Part shown: positions 33,585 through 46,343 of the stretch, piece after piece
Layout: every line of letters starts with the position of its first letter
Numbering within the stretch: position 1 is the stretch's first letter
Translations under genes and position numbers: made by a program
Origin: Serripes groenlandicus
Lineage: Eukaryota > Mollusca > Bivalvia > Cardiida > Cardiidae
DNA: 64,000 nucleotides
Assembly: GCA_031761405.1 (NCBI GenBank)
Contig: JASEVX010000003.1
Coordinates: forward strand, 13,168,510 to 13,232,509
Reading direction: 5' to 3'
The notes under the pieces: model-generated
What the model saw: the letters and a program-made list of their open reading frames with translations, nothing else
What the model was told of the DNA's origin: nothing
Databases searched by the model: none

Positions 33585-35462
33585 ACAAGAGGGCCATGAT
33601 GGCCCTAGTTCTATCGCCTTAATTATACAATGTACTGCAATGCAAAACACATCAAGACAATTATTCTGAATGCAACCTCCAGTGTTTTTCCTTCATTTGG
33701 CCTAGTGATCTATATTTTTTTACCTGATATGACCTATATTTCTACATAGACTAGATATGCGGCCTCCGGAGTTTGAACAATATTTTTCCTTTATTGACCT
33801 TGTTTCTGACCCAATATGACCCGTATTCGAACATAACCTAGATATTATTCAGACAAACATTCTGACAAAACTTCAAGCTGCTGAAGCAAAAAATGTGGCA
33901 TCCAAAGTGTTAACAAGATTTTCCTTCAAATTAGCCTAGTGACCTAGTTTTTGACCCTACATGACCCATATTCAAACTTTGCTTAGATATCATTTAGATA
34001 AACATTCTCATCAAAAGTCAAGCTTCTGTAGCAAACAAGAGGCCCAAGAGGGCCAGTATCGCGCCATGGCCATTAAGCAAAAATTAAATCTCCAAACAGC
34101 CATATAGGCAAAATAGCACCACCCTCTGGCGTCCATGTTTTTCGACCAATCAACATGGTTCTACAAAATTATTTGAAAATCGGCCTGACACTTCCAGAGG
34201 AGAAGATATTTTAAGTTTTCACTATAGCCATATAAGGCAAAATAGCCCCACCCCCTGGTGGCCATGTTTTTCAACCAATCAACATGGCTTGAAGGAATCT
34301 GATAGATGGTCTCCCAAGGAACATTTCTACAAAAAAAAAATGAAAATTGACTAAACACCTCGGAGGAGAAGATTTCTTTAAGTTTTCACTATAGCCATAT
34401 AAGGCAAAATTGCCCCGTCCCTTGGCGGCCATGTCTTTCGACAAATCAACTTGGCTTGAAGGAATCTGATAGAGGGTCACCCAAGGAACATTTCTACAAA
34501 ATTATTTGAAAATCAGCCTGACACTTTTGGAGGAGAAGATTGTTTGAGTTTACACTATTTTTTTCTTTCGGTTATCATGGAAACCAGAATGTTGCATGGA
34601 TCCAAACAATTTGAAGCAATTTAGGAGAGGATATTGAGAGGATGCTTCCTATGAAGTTTCATCCAAATTGGCTAAATGGTTAGGGAGGAGAGGTCGTTTG
34701 AAGCAAAAAGTTAAAGAATGCACAAACGCACGCACAACGGACAATTCACCATGACATAAGCTCGACAATGCAGTATCCAGAGTGTTAACAAGATTTTCCT
34801 TCCATTTGGCCTAGTGACCTATTTTTTAACCCGGCATGATCCATATTCGAACTTGGCCTAGATATCATTTAGATACAACATTCTGACCAAATTCCAAGCT
34901 GCTGTAGCCAAAAAAGCGGCCTCTAGGGTGTTGACAAGATTTTCCATCAATTTGACCTTGTGACCTAGTTTTTGACCCAACATGGCCCATGTTCGAACTT
35001 GACCTACATATCATCAAGACAAATATTCTGAAAGTTTCAACATGCTCAAGTTGAAAAATGTGGCCTCTTAGTGTTAATAAGATTACCCTTCAATTTGGCC
35101 CAGTGACCTAGTTTTTGACCCAGCATAACCCATATTCGAACTTGGCGTAGATATCATTCAGCTCAACATCCTGACCAAATTTCAACCTGCTGAAGCAAAA
35201 AATGTGGCTTCTAGTGTTAACAAGATTTCCCTTAAATTTGGCCTAGTAACCTAGTTTTTGACCCTGCATGACCCATATTCGAACTTGTCCAAGATTTGAT
35301 GGAGATGAATGTTCTGATAAACTTTCATGAAGATTGGATTCGAATTGTAGCCTGTAGAGTGTTAACAAGTGCAAATGTTGACGACGCATGACCACGAAGG
35401 CCGGACGTCGGACAAAATGTGATCACAATAGCTCACCTTGCACTTCGTGCATAAGTGAGCTA
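33585..35462 (+). mobile_element. Helentron-like element with a nested sister element
   Basis: It starts ACAAGAGGGCCATGATGGCC and ends GCTCACCTTGCACTTCGTGC and AAGTGAGCTA. Internal ~150-bp units match those at 6692. At 34035-34763 a second element (ACAAGAGGCCCAAGAGGGCC... to CACCATGACATAAGCTCGA, CCATGTTTTT family) splits one unit. Its terminal stem-loop is truncated. Confidence 0.8.
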
Positions 35463-35591
35463 AAAACAAATATTTTGATGTATTTTTACACTAGATATAT
35501 TATTGCTACCATTCAGTTACTACGCTTAAATAAATAAATGATATCCACTTGTTGGGATATAAATTTCCGATAGCAGTGTATGTACTATGTA

Positions 35592-38500
35592 CAGTCGGAC
35601 CTCGTTAAACCAGATGCCGTTAATGCGGATAATTCGCGATCCTGACATAAAATTCAAGGAACAGATTTTTTGTGCTTAATTATTATTCTCCATTAATACG
35701 GAAATTAGCATTACAGAACCGGACAAAAAATATCGGGAATGGAGCGACCATTTACACATAAAATCCGCTTCGTTAGTCCGAAGGTCCAAACATGTATATG
35801 TGTTTTGTTCTCTCTATTAGTCCGGATTATACTGATTGCGTAAATCTTGTTACGTGTCATAGTTGTCTAGTATGCATGTTTGTCCTTACAATATGTGTTA
35901 AAAGCTGTGTACATGTATACAATGTAATAGGACTCGGGGCTTGCGCTGTAGGTCGCCATTGTCGCCAAATGGCGATTATTTAATGAAGACGGCAAATAGT
36001 TTGTTAATTTGGCGACGGAAAATGGCGATTATTTTATTTTGCAACTGGATAAAAAAAAATCGTCTGCTAATCGCGTGTGAGAGCTTGAAAACATGTGTCA
36101 ATGAAGCATGAACGACCTTGTTTATCTCAAGTGTCTATCCCCTGTGTTAATTACAAGATTGATTGGCCGCGGGTCATCACCTTATCAGTTAATCCTTGAG
36201 TGTGTGTAATACACTTCGAAGACTGTGCAACTTATCACCTTTCATTGTACATTTTAATCGCCCCAATTTAGAATGATAACAGCTTAAATTAATTCAATGC
36301 CGATATCATTTTCGATGCATCCAATTTTTAAAAAAGACGGACATGTTTATTAAATCTAACAGATTTGTTTAAAATTTATCGTTGATCAATGTGGATTCGA
36401 TTTTCATGTATTATTGAAGTGGTTTTTAGACGTCGGTTGCAAAACAAATACGAGCAAATACTTGTCTAAATGATTTGGACTATTTAAACACAGACTTTGT
36501 TTTTGTTTAACTAGAAGGGTTTTCCGGAAATTAACTTTCACTTTGGTAATTATATGCAGACTGTTGCGTACCCTTTCCGCTTCGTACCCTTTACGTTTCG
36601 TAACAGAAATAAATTGACTTGGACAAAGACAGTGATCATGATAGGGACTGAGTGTTTAGATTTCCAAGATGAACTTATGAATTTCAATAGCCTTACAATG
36701 TATAGTTGAGATTAAAAGTATCCCTCTGAATCATATTTATAAAAAAAAAAAAATTTTAATTTTTTCTTGTTTCATATGTTTTGGTCTTTATGTTTTGTCA
36801 GAACCAATTGTCTGACACTTTTTCATTTAACTTTTGCAAATCTGAACAGGATTCACTAAGTGTATGTACCTTATTGCTATTTTGACTAACTGATAATGTC
36901 ATATGAAAAGTTTGTATACAGGGGTAATAAATATATATGAAATAAAAATGCTGACAAAGCATTATCATGCATTTATGTTATTGTACCACATTCACGCACT
37001 TCACACGTTAGCTTTGGCTTTGGCTATTAATTTTTTTCATGAAAAAATAATGGCTATTATTTTGTCTAGGCCAGAGCCAGCCCTGGGACTGTTCCATTAT
37101 CGGCTAGTGTGTGTCATTAGTCGCCGGGCAGAAGCCCGCGACTTCTATTTTTAATAGCTTTTCGGAAATCACATGGGAGGGCGGCTTATTATTAGAAAGA
37201 AACAAATCTAGATGATTTGAACATATTACAATTGTGGTTGTTTACGAACACTAATAAATGACACATCTAAAATGAAATAAATATTCCGATTTTTTAATGT
37301 TTGCAGTTTTTTTTATTTCACTCGCATTTAAGTTTTTTGTCTTATTTACGAAGACAAAAGTGGTCCCTTCAAGACGTGAACCAACACCCCCTAATGCAGA
37401 CTCTTATGTGTCATCATTGAGGTCAATTTCCGATTCTCCTTTTAATAGCAATTTTAACTTACTAAATGTTGTTTTCATGTTCAAAGAGATGTCTTGATTT
37501 GTGTAGAATTCATTTAATAATGTTATCCATGAATATCTAAAGTAGGAACTGTTTCTAAGCTAAATATAGACCCTATTCTGTTGTGTAGTTTCGTGACCTT
37601 TAACATCGATTTTCGCGCATGCGCATTTCGATATGAAAAAGCGAGTGATATTATTTTATTTTAGACAACTACAAGACGAATGTTTGACGCAAAGCGTCAA
37701 AGAGAAGCCGCAATATTTCGTTGTACATGTAGAAATAAGAAAAAAAGAACATTTTTAAATCCACAAACAATAGAACAATTTAAACTGTAGACGGTAATGC
37801 TGATATATTTCTCCTTTTGAAGACTTTTGTTTTCTTCAAATTACCTCCCTTTAAAGCAATACCAGGATATTTACCTTGTGATTCGAATAAGATTGACAAA
37901 CATTGAAATTATATGAATGAATACTATTATTTAAATAATTAACAACAGCAAAATTAAATTTAAGCCAGATAAATGTGTACACATTTCGTTAATTTTTTAT
38001 AGATACCCTAATGTATAGGTATGTATATAAAATTTATAAGCAAATGTTTTCATCACTACGTTCCTAATGTTTGAATAGACTAAGGAAAGTCAAGAATACA
38101 TAAATAAATCAATGCAGTCTTTTCCGGCGACATTGATGCCTTGCATCAACTTTCTCTTGTTGTTTACTTTGATTAGCAGTCATAAAATAGCAGCCAATCA
38201 GGCGTTAATTGTCGAAATGATCTAAACTGATTTTGAGATTAAAATTTCGACATTTTGACCAAGAGATAAGTGCAGATCTGACAAAAATTAATAAGCTGTT
38301 ACATATTTGTTTATTTTGAAGTTCATTTTTCAAATTATAACAATTTTTACGTATATTTTATCCAGTTGTTGTATATCTCATGGTTAAGCTTTGCTTACAA
38401 CAAACAGTGCAATCTAAAGGTAAAAACAACTTGTGGAATTGAAATCATACTGACATTTTGCATTTTTTTAACTTTTTGAATTCACCTCAATTATAACTTA

Positions 38501-38650
38501 TATAGGTCCGATCCTTTGACTCCTATTTTCAGGCTAAGATGACAATTTTGCGTGGGTATTTTTTTTATCCAAAATCGTTAATCCGGAAGATTCGCATTCC
38601 AGACTTTTTTCTCTGGTAACCAAAGTGTCCGGATTAACGAGGTTCAACTG
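35592..38650. mobile_element. pogo/Tigger-like element ends around non-coding filler
   Basis: CAGTCGGACCTCGTTAAACC at the left and the complement of CAGTTGAACCTCGTTAATCC at the right resemble pogo-class inverted repeats. TA flanks the left end and CA the right. The right end recurs at 40388 because of the local duplication. No transposase frame is visible, so this is a remnant at best. Confidence 0.5.
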
Positions 38651-38832
38651 CATATGCATCACAAATAACAGATAAAGTTTTAATAGAATCGAGAGTCGAA
38701 TGTGTAATGGCTCTGGACCACAAAACTAAACGAAGTAACCCACAAAAGTTAGTTCTGGCATGGCCTTTTATCTTTAATTATTGTTTTTCTTTTCAATAAA
38801 CATTATGGATGGGAACGAGTACCGAAATTAGT
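36052..38832. repeat. Direct duplication, copy 1 (with a 1,043-bp insertion)
   Basis: The segments 36052-37118 (1,067 bp) and 38162-38832 (671 bp) recur at 38833-39899 and 39900-40570 with the same lengths. I see only a few base differences, for example AAACATTATGG against AAAAATTATGG. The copy ends inside the left end of a hAT-like element, and an A-run sits at the junction. Confidence 0.93.
37118..38160 (-). mobile_element. Helentron-like element polymorphic between duplicates
   Basis: Read on the minus strand it starts ACAAGAGAAAGTTGATGC and AAGGCATCAATGTCGCCGG, with a GATGC/GCATC hairpin. It ends with the stem-loop GTCGCGGGCTTCTGCCCGGC and then GACTA. The 5' GTCGCCGG matches 3' CCGGCGAC. 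The paralogous site at 39899/39900 is empty and unmarked. The interior has no tandem array and no convincing protein. Confidence 0.85.
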
Positions 38833-40570
38833 AAAAAAAATCGTCTGCTAATCGCGTGTGAGAGCTTGAAAACATGTGTCAATGAAGCATGAACGACCTT
38901 GTTTATCTCAAGTGTCTATCCCCTGTGTTAATTACAAGATTGATTGGCCGCGGGTCATCACCTTATCAGTTAATCCTTGAGTGTGTGTAATACACTTCGA
39001 AGACTGTGCAACTTATCACCTTTCATTGTACATTTTAATCGCCCCAATTTAGAATGATAACAGCTTAAATTAATTCAATGCCGATATCATTTTCGATGCA
39101 TCCAATTTTTAAAAAAGACGGACATGTTTATTAAATCTAACAGATTTGTTTAAAATTTATCGTTGATCAATGTGGATTCGATTTTCATGTATTATTGAAG
39201 TGGTTTTTAGACGTCGGTTGCAAAACAAATACGAGCAAATACTTGTCTAAATGATTTGGACTATTTAAACACAGACTTTGTTTTTGTTTAACTAGAAGGG
39301 TTTTCCGGAAATTAACTTTCACTTTGGTAATTATATGCAGACTGTTGCGTACCCTTTCCGCTTCGTACCCTTTACGTTTCGTAACAGAAATAAATTGACT
39401 TGGACAAAGACAGTGATCATGATAGGGACTGAGTGTTTAGATTTCCAAGATGAACTTATGAATTTCAATAGCCTTACAATGTATAGTTGAGATTAAAAGT
39501 ATCCCTCTGAATCATATTTATAAAAAAAAAAATTTTTTAATTTTTTCTTGTTTCATATGTTTTGGTCTTTATGTTTTGTCAGAACCAATTGTCTGACACT
39601 TTTTCATTTAACTTTTGCAAATCTGAACAGGATTCACTAAGTGTATGTACCTTATTGCTATTTTGACTAACTGATAATGTCATATGAAAAGTTTGTATAC
39701 AGGGGTAATAAATATATATGAAATAAAAATGCTGACAAAGCATTATCATGCATTTATGTTATTGTACCACATTCACGCACTTCACACGTTAGCTTTGGCT
39801 TTGGCTATTAATTTTTTTCATGAAAAAATAATGGCTATTATTTTGTCTAGGCCAGAGCCAGCCCTGGGACTGTTCCATTATCGGCTAGTGTGTGTCATTG
39901 TTTACTTTGATTAGCAGTCATAAAATAGCAGCCAATCAGGCGTTAATTGTCGAAATGATCTAAACTGATTTTGAGATTAAAATTTCGACATTTTGACCAA
40001 GAGATAAGTGCAGATCTGACAAAAATTAATAAGCTGTTACATATTTGTTTATTTTGAAGTTCATTTTTCAAATTATAACAATTTTTACGTATATTTTATC
40101 CAGTTGTTGTATATCTCATGGTTAAGCTTTGCTTACAACAAACAGTGCAATCTAAAGGTAAAAACAACTTGTGGAATTGAAATCATACTGACATTTTGCA
40201 TTTTTTTAACTTTTTGAATTCACCTCAATTATAACTTATATAGGTCCGATCCTTTGACTCCTATTTTCAGGCTAAGATGACAATTTTGCGTGGGTATTTT
40301 TTTTATCCAAAATCGTTAATCCGGAAGATTCGCATTCCAGACTTTTTTCTCTGGTAACCAAAGTGTCCGGATTAACGAGGTTCAACTGCATATGCATCAC
40401 AAATAACAGATAAAGTTTTAATAGAATCGAGAGTCGAATGTGTAATGGCTCTGGACCACAAAACTAAACGAAGTAACCCACAAAAGTTAGTTCTGGCATG
40501 GCCTTTTATCTTTAATTATTGTTTTTCTTTTCAATAAAAATTATGGATGGGAACGAGTACCGAAATTAGT
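38833..40570. repeat. Direct duplication, copy 2 (empty site)
   Basis: This copy matches 36052-38832 without the inserted element and continues into a complete hAT-like element from 40542. Confidence 0.93.
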
Positions 40571-41699
40571 ACTCGGGTACTCGTGAACTCTTCCGATCGA
40601 GTACTCGGGTACTCGCAAGAAATTACATTGTGTAAATTCGTTCATCAAACGTCTTGTCTCTGAGAATAGTATTGTCCTCGGGCACTAAATTTGAATTGAT
40701 TTTATAAGAACAAACATGCGTTTGTTTTCGCCTTACGTTTAATATTTGATATTTGAAAAAAAATAGTTGTTTTATTTTTTAAAACAAATAATTCAACAAA
40801 TACATCCAGAATTTGCATTGGCGTAAACATCCAAACGTTTGGGTGCAGACTGTATATCTCTTTAAAATTGCGGGGAAAAAAGCAAATCAAGTGGTGTTCG
40901 AAAAATAATACCAAGAATGATAAATAATACATTTAATAAAAGAATATCTTTAGCATCTATGAAAATAAGGAACATAAATCAACAATCAGAATGTTTGTTT
41001 TCTTTTGGTTTTCGAATTAACCGGTGTCCGTAATATGTGCACTACATGCATTTAACTGACTTGTCGTCTGCTGTGCGCTTGAAATGTTTCCAGACGGTGG
41101 ATTTATCAGGAAGAATGGTTGTAATATTGTTGTTTTCCTTTCGTTGAATAGATAAGAATGATAAAAGATGGTTTTAATGATTTGACGAACAATTACTCAA
41201 ACAATTGCACCAGTTCTTATCGAATCATATTGATGTATATTTCTTACAATTAAAACGTGTCGACAATTGAAAGCACTATTACGACGAAGGTGTGAACAAC
41301 CAACGGCCCCTGTTTGACATGTTGTTTGACATATGGTTGCTAATTCACTGGAGATTATATTGATATCGCTGACTACCTGTTTGTCACGTTGTTTGTAGAG
41401 GACTCGCGATTGCAATCAAATTGCCAATTAAAATGGATTAAGTACCATCTTCAGGCGAAAAGGTGTTAGCTGTTTGTTTAATTTACCTTCACCGCTTATC
41501 TACCGACTTCTTAAGTAACTCAATAAGAAAAACAGATTCAATACATTTTAAGTTTTGATTTATTTTAACATACTGTTATCAGATGAAAGATAGAAAAAAT
41601 GGAAAATAAATAATCGAGTACTCGAATACCTATTTTGATAACCGGTACTCGGACGGCCGACCGAGTACTCGGGTACTCGCGTACTCTGTCCCATCCCTA
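40542..41699 (-). mobile_element. hAT-like element with BED zinc-finger remnant
   Basis: The ends TATGGATGGGAACGAGTACC and the complement of GTACTCTGTCCCATCCCTA are imperfect inverted repeats with GTACTCGGGTACTCG words. On the minus strand near 41045-41125, LPDKSTVWKHFKRTADDK and KCM followed by a stop then C resembles the first half of a BED zinc finger. The flanking 8-mers do not match cleanly. Confidence 0.65.
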
Positions 41700-42255
41700 A
41701 ATTAAAAATGTTACAAAAGCATACTTTCATATAAATGTATACATGTACGGAGCTTTTTGTAAAGTTCATGGACAAGACAATTTATGGCATTATATATACA
41801 ATGATTTAATTGAAACGCGTACCATTTTGAATATACATTCGATTTAAATATACATTTGATTTGAACGTAAAAATCAAAATTTGTAATAAGAGACCCAGTA
41901 TAATCGACATGGACTATATAAATATCTAGAAAATAGTTCATGAGCGTTCGTTCTTGAAGTTTTATTGAAAGCGACATGGTTGACTAACATTAGGTCATGA
42001 CCTACTAAAATATAGTCTATATTCATATGTTCATTTGTATTATACACATGCATGAATGGAAAGTTCCGAAAAATACAGCCCCATTGGTTTGTAACACATG
42101 CCATCTATTTGGATCTGAGAAGACATCGCTAGAGTCGCAACCAGCAACCGACCCAAGCAATCTTGGCAAGGTCATCACAGCTCACATGAAGTGCAAGACA
42201 CATGCGTTTTCACTTGAAGCATGAAAACTGCAATGCAGTTATGTCTGGAATTAAG
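41700..42255. other. No gene seen
   Basis: Several short overlapping open frames occur on both strands, but none shows a domain or repeat signature. Confidence 0.5.
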
Positions 42256-44089
42256 ACAAGAGGACCATGATGGTCCTATATCGCTCACCTGATTTAATCA
42301 AACTTAAAAAGTTTTCATTGTTCATTGTCTATACATATATATGGAAAACAAGCAACACCCCCTGGTGGCCATGTTTATCATCCTATCAAAATAATTTGAA
42401 GTCTTAGTAGAGGGACACCCAAAGAACATTCATGGCAAATGGACAAGAATATTTTTAAAGTGTTTACCTTAACAAGTCTATGTAAAACAAGTGATCCCCA
42501 GGGTGGAGCCATGTTTGACACCAGGGCTATAATAATTTGACCAATCTTGGTAGAAGTCCACTAGATGAAGTTAGATTTCAAATATTAAACTTTTAGACAA
42601 GATTTTTAAAGTTTTTCCCTATACGAGTATATGTAAAACAAGTGACCAGGGTGGGGCCATTTTTGACCACAGAGCTATAATTTGAACAATCTTGGTAGGG
42701 GCCCACTAGATGATGCTACATACCAAATATCAAAGGCCTGGGCCTTCTACTTTTAGACAAGATGATTTTTTATTTGTTTTCCCTTTATGAGTCTGTAAAA
42801 CAAGTGACCGCACAGGGACGGGTAATTTTGACCCAAGGGCTATAATTTGAACAATCTTGGTAGAGGTCTACTAGATGATGACACATACCCAATATCAAAG
42901 GCCTGTAAAACAAGTGACCCCCGGGGTTGGGGTCCTTTTTTACCCCAGGGCTATAATTTGAACAATCTTGGTAGAGGTCCACTAGACGATGCTACATACC
43001 AAATATCAAAGGCCGGGGCCCTCTACTTTCAGAAAAGATTTTTTTAAAAATGTTCTCTATATGAGTCTATGTTAAACAATAGAACCCAGGAGAGGGGTAA
43101 TTTTTTGACCCCATGAGGGCTATAATTTGAACAATCTTGGTAGAGGTTCACTAGATGATGCTACATACCAAATATTAAAGGCCTGGGCCCTCTACTCTTA
43201 GACAAGAAGATTTTTAAAGGTTTTTCCCTATATGAGTCTATAAACAAGCCCCGCCCCCTGGCGGCCATGTTTTTCAACGGATCTGAAATATTTGAACAAT
43301 CTTGTCAAAGGGTGCCCCAAGGAACATTTGTGCAAAATAATTTTCGAATCGGGCCAGTACTTTTGGACAAGAAGATTTTTAAAGTTTTAACAATGCACAT
43401 ATAAGGAAACCAAGCTCCGCCATCTGGCGGCCATGTTTTTCGACGGATCTGAAATATTTGAACAATCTTGGTAAAAGGTGCCCCAAGGAACATTTGTGCA
43501 AAATAATTTTCAAATCGTGCCAGTACTTTTGGACAGGAAGATTTTTAAAGTTTTAACAATGCACATATGAGGAAAACAAGCTCCGCTCCCTGGCGGCCAT
43601 GTTTTTCAACGGATTGGAAATATTTGAACAATCTTGGTAAAGGGTGCCACAAGGAACGTTTGTGCAAAATAATTTTCAAATCGGGCCAGTACTTTTGGAC
43701 AAGAAGATTTTTAAAGTTTTAACAATGCACATATAAGGAAAATAAGCTCCGCCCCCTGGCGGCCATGTTTTTCAACGGATCGGAAATATTTGAACAATCT
43801 GGGTAGAAGGTACCCTTAAGAAACATTTGTGCAAAATAATTTTCAAATCGGGCCAGCACTTTTGAACAAGAAGATTTTTTAAGTTTTGGTTAATTTCCCC
43901 TTTTTTGTTGCCGTGGCAGCCAAAGTTCTGCATGGAATAGAATTCTTTGAAAAAGTTTGAAAGAGATCACCCAAGGAACATTCCTGTAAAATTATTTTGA
44001 ATTTGGATAATTGATTTAGGAGAAGTCGACCACGACGGACGGTGAGCGATCACAAAAGCTCACCTTGCACTTTGTGAATAGGTGAGCTA
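42256..44089 (+). mobile_element. Helentron-like element with two kinds of internal units
   Basis: It starts ACAAGAGGACCATGATGGTC and GCTCACCTGATT, and ends GCTCACCTTGCACTTTGTGA and ATAGGTGAGCTA. The first half is built of ~150-bp units (GGGCTATAATTTGAACAATC, TTGGTAGAGGTCCACTAGA). The second half has ~175-bp units (GGCGGCCATGTTTTTCAACG, GGAACATTTGTGCAAAATAA). Confidence 0.85.
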
Positions 44090-44124
44090 AAAAGCATAGC
44101 CCAATTAGTTTCCTCTGCCCATAT

Positions 44125-45740
44125 TGTCCTAGTTCGGAAGAACAGACAGATTTTTCAAGGCAATATAAACATAGCTATACCTGGTCATTACGATACAGAT
44201 AGTAACTTTAAACCACTTTTAGAATACCAAGCCAAATATAACCCTGTGTTTCGTGATCATTTGGAGAACTGTGACCCGAGAACAAAGTACACTTCACCCG
44301 ATATACAAATGAAATAATCACAATATGTGGGGATCAGGTGAGACAGGAAATTGTGCACAAATGCAAAAGTGCTCCGTTCTTTAGGTTTATGGCAGACGAA
44401 GCCACTGACGCGTCTCATATGGAGCAAATGGCACTCTGTTCGAAGTACTTCGACCATACAACCAAGCTGGTAAGGGAAGAGTTCATATCCTTTGCATAAT
44501 GTGAAGCTACTACTGGCAAATATTTGTCCGAAGCATTGGCAAATTTGAGTATGATGTGCAGCATCCAACATGCCGGAAACTTCTGTGGTGTTCAAGCGCG
44601 AGTTTGGCAGATAATTCCTGATGCAGTGTATACCCATTGCAAAGCTCACTACCAAAACCTGGCTATTATTCTAGCATCCAAGGAACCACTTGCCAGAAGC
44701 ATGATGAACACCGTCCAAGAAGTGGCGTTCCTGCTTACTACTTGGGCAAACGGTTGTTGCGTTTTCATGAAACTCTAGCGAATGATTGAGTGAGCAGGGT
44801 ACAAATGGAAAACAGACTAAATTACAGTATTTCTATGAAACACAATGGGCATGCAGCCAGGAATGACGCACTTAATTAACACTTTCAAGTGCTTGTATAC
44901 GACGGTCGTTGACAGCTTAGATGAACTAAACCTTAACTATGGTGATGCCAAAGCTGGGGCATATAAAGATGCAATCACTTAGTTCGGCTTCATCATTCAT
45001 AGGTATCAAGGCTATCGAGCATGTGCTTTCAGAGCTGGTGCCGTTATACCAGATGTTACAAATCAAAACCTTTGATCTGGTTGGAGCCGTGAAAGAAGAG
45101 CGAACGGTAACTCGACAGGTTGCAGCCTAACGGAACGACCCAGCTATATGGGATGCCCTTTATAACAAGTCCGTTGACATGGCCCATAAAGTTAGTGTTG
45201 AACCATCACGCCCAAGGCCATACAACAATCGTCGTCAGCAGTATCGACAGAATACGCAAGCAGACACTTTATCTGGCGACGAAACCTTTATGTACCGTTT
45301 GTTAATCACCTATCAATGGAATTATCAGACCGGCTAATTGAAGATGGCGATTGGTTCAATGCACAATATCTTATTCCCAGTGAAATTGGTCACCTGAATG
45401 ATGCCATAGTACAGTCAATTTTGAGCGCGATCTACCGGCGGAACCTCTGGTGTGATGCAATGGCCCTGTGTATGACGCTATACATTGGCACAAATAAACA
45501 CATATGTATACCAAAACGTGTCAACATGCCTCCACATTTTACTGTTAATACCCGTTTTGACCGCCACTGCGGAACATCGGTTTAGCACTATGGGAAGGGT
45601 GAAAACATATCTACGGTCAACCATGACCACCGGTTGATTATCCGGGCTTGGTTTGATCAACATTCACCCCGATCGAGACATAAACACTGATTTAGTGATA
45701 GATGTGTTTGCAAGAATAAAGGAGTGAAGACTAGCCCTTC
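44125..45740 (+). pseudogene. Decayed hAT-superfamily transposase
   Basis: Pieces in three frames follow the order of a DUF4371/hAT-type transposase. Near 44180 is GHYDTDSNFKPLLEYQAKYN. Near 44385 is FMADEATDASHMEQMALC, the conserved DEATD segment. Near 44625 is YTHCKAHYQNLA. Near 45560 is a C-terminal TATAEHRFSTMGRVKTYLRS, the hAT dimerisation signature, and then a DINTDLVIDVFARIK-like tail. At least three frameshifts and two stops break it. It lies antisense to the ROCO gene inside its largest intron and cannot make a full protein. Confidence 0.85.
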
Positions 45741-45771
45741 TATTTCACATGTTCATGTAGGTCTGACTGTA

Positions 45772-46130
45772 CAGTAAAACCTCCTTGGCCTGAGCAAGGA
45801 AAATATCAAACACCCTGGAAAACTTGAACTCATCCATCGGTTCCGGCCAAACTCTTATAAAATTAATTTTGTTTTAACCCGAAAAACTCGAACACCTGCT
45901 TTTTCGAATTCTCGAATTAAAACACGGTCCCTTCGGCTACATTAAAGCATAAGGAAGGTTGAATGGTCCCCTTTTAGTCGACTATTTTCACATCTTTATT
46001 ATGATAATTATTAAAGTATTATGTAAGTGCGCTTTATTATATGTGTATTCAATGATAATAATGGCTTGTAGATACATGTATACGATGTGCACATCTTATT
46101 TTATTGGCCATGTATACAACTCTTTCACAC
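45772..46130. other. Possible pogo-like left end, otherwise nothing
   Basis: CAGTAAAACCTCCTTGGCC preceded by TA looks like a pogo-type terminus. I find no matching right end. Confidence 0.3.
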
Positions 46131-46343
46131 ATACAACATATCAGTAGCAAACGTCTTTGTAAATGTCTATGTTCAAGTATGGAAACTCTCTATAAATGAA
46201 AGTATTATTACTTTAAAGTGTTGAAAGCATTGTGGCAAAAGGAGATATTGCTTGTTTTTAGCATTTTTTACATTTTCACAATGCTTTCAAAAGTCATCTG
46301 TTGCAGATGTGTCAGAAAGCGTCTGTTTGTTGGATGGGATTAA
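46131..46343. mobile_element. TTAA-type MITE, diverged
   Basis: CTCTTTCACACATACAAC, GTGGCAAAAGGAGATATTGC and GTCATCTGTTGCAGATGTGT, ending GTTGGATGGGATTAA, follow the family layout. Confidence 0.65.

Noticed and set aside
36903..39914. Duplicated 76-83-residue protein (MKSLYTGVINIYEIK...)
   Set aside because: It is identical in both copies only because the DNA is duplicated. It lies in AT-rich, non-conserved filler, and the frame ends at the insertion point.
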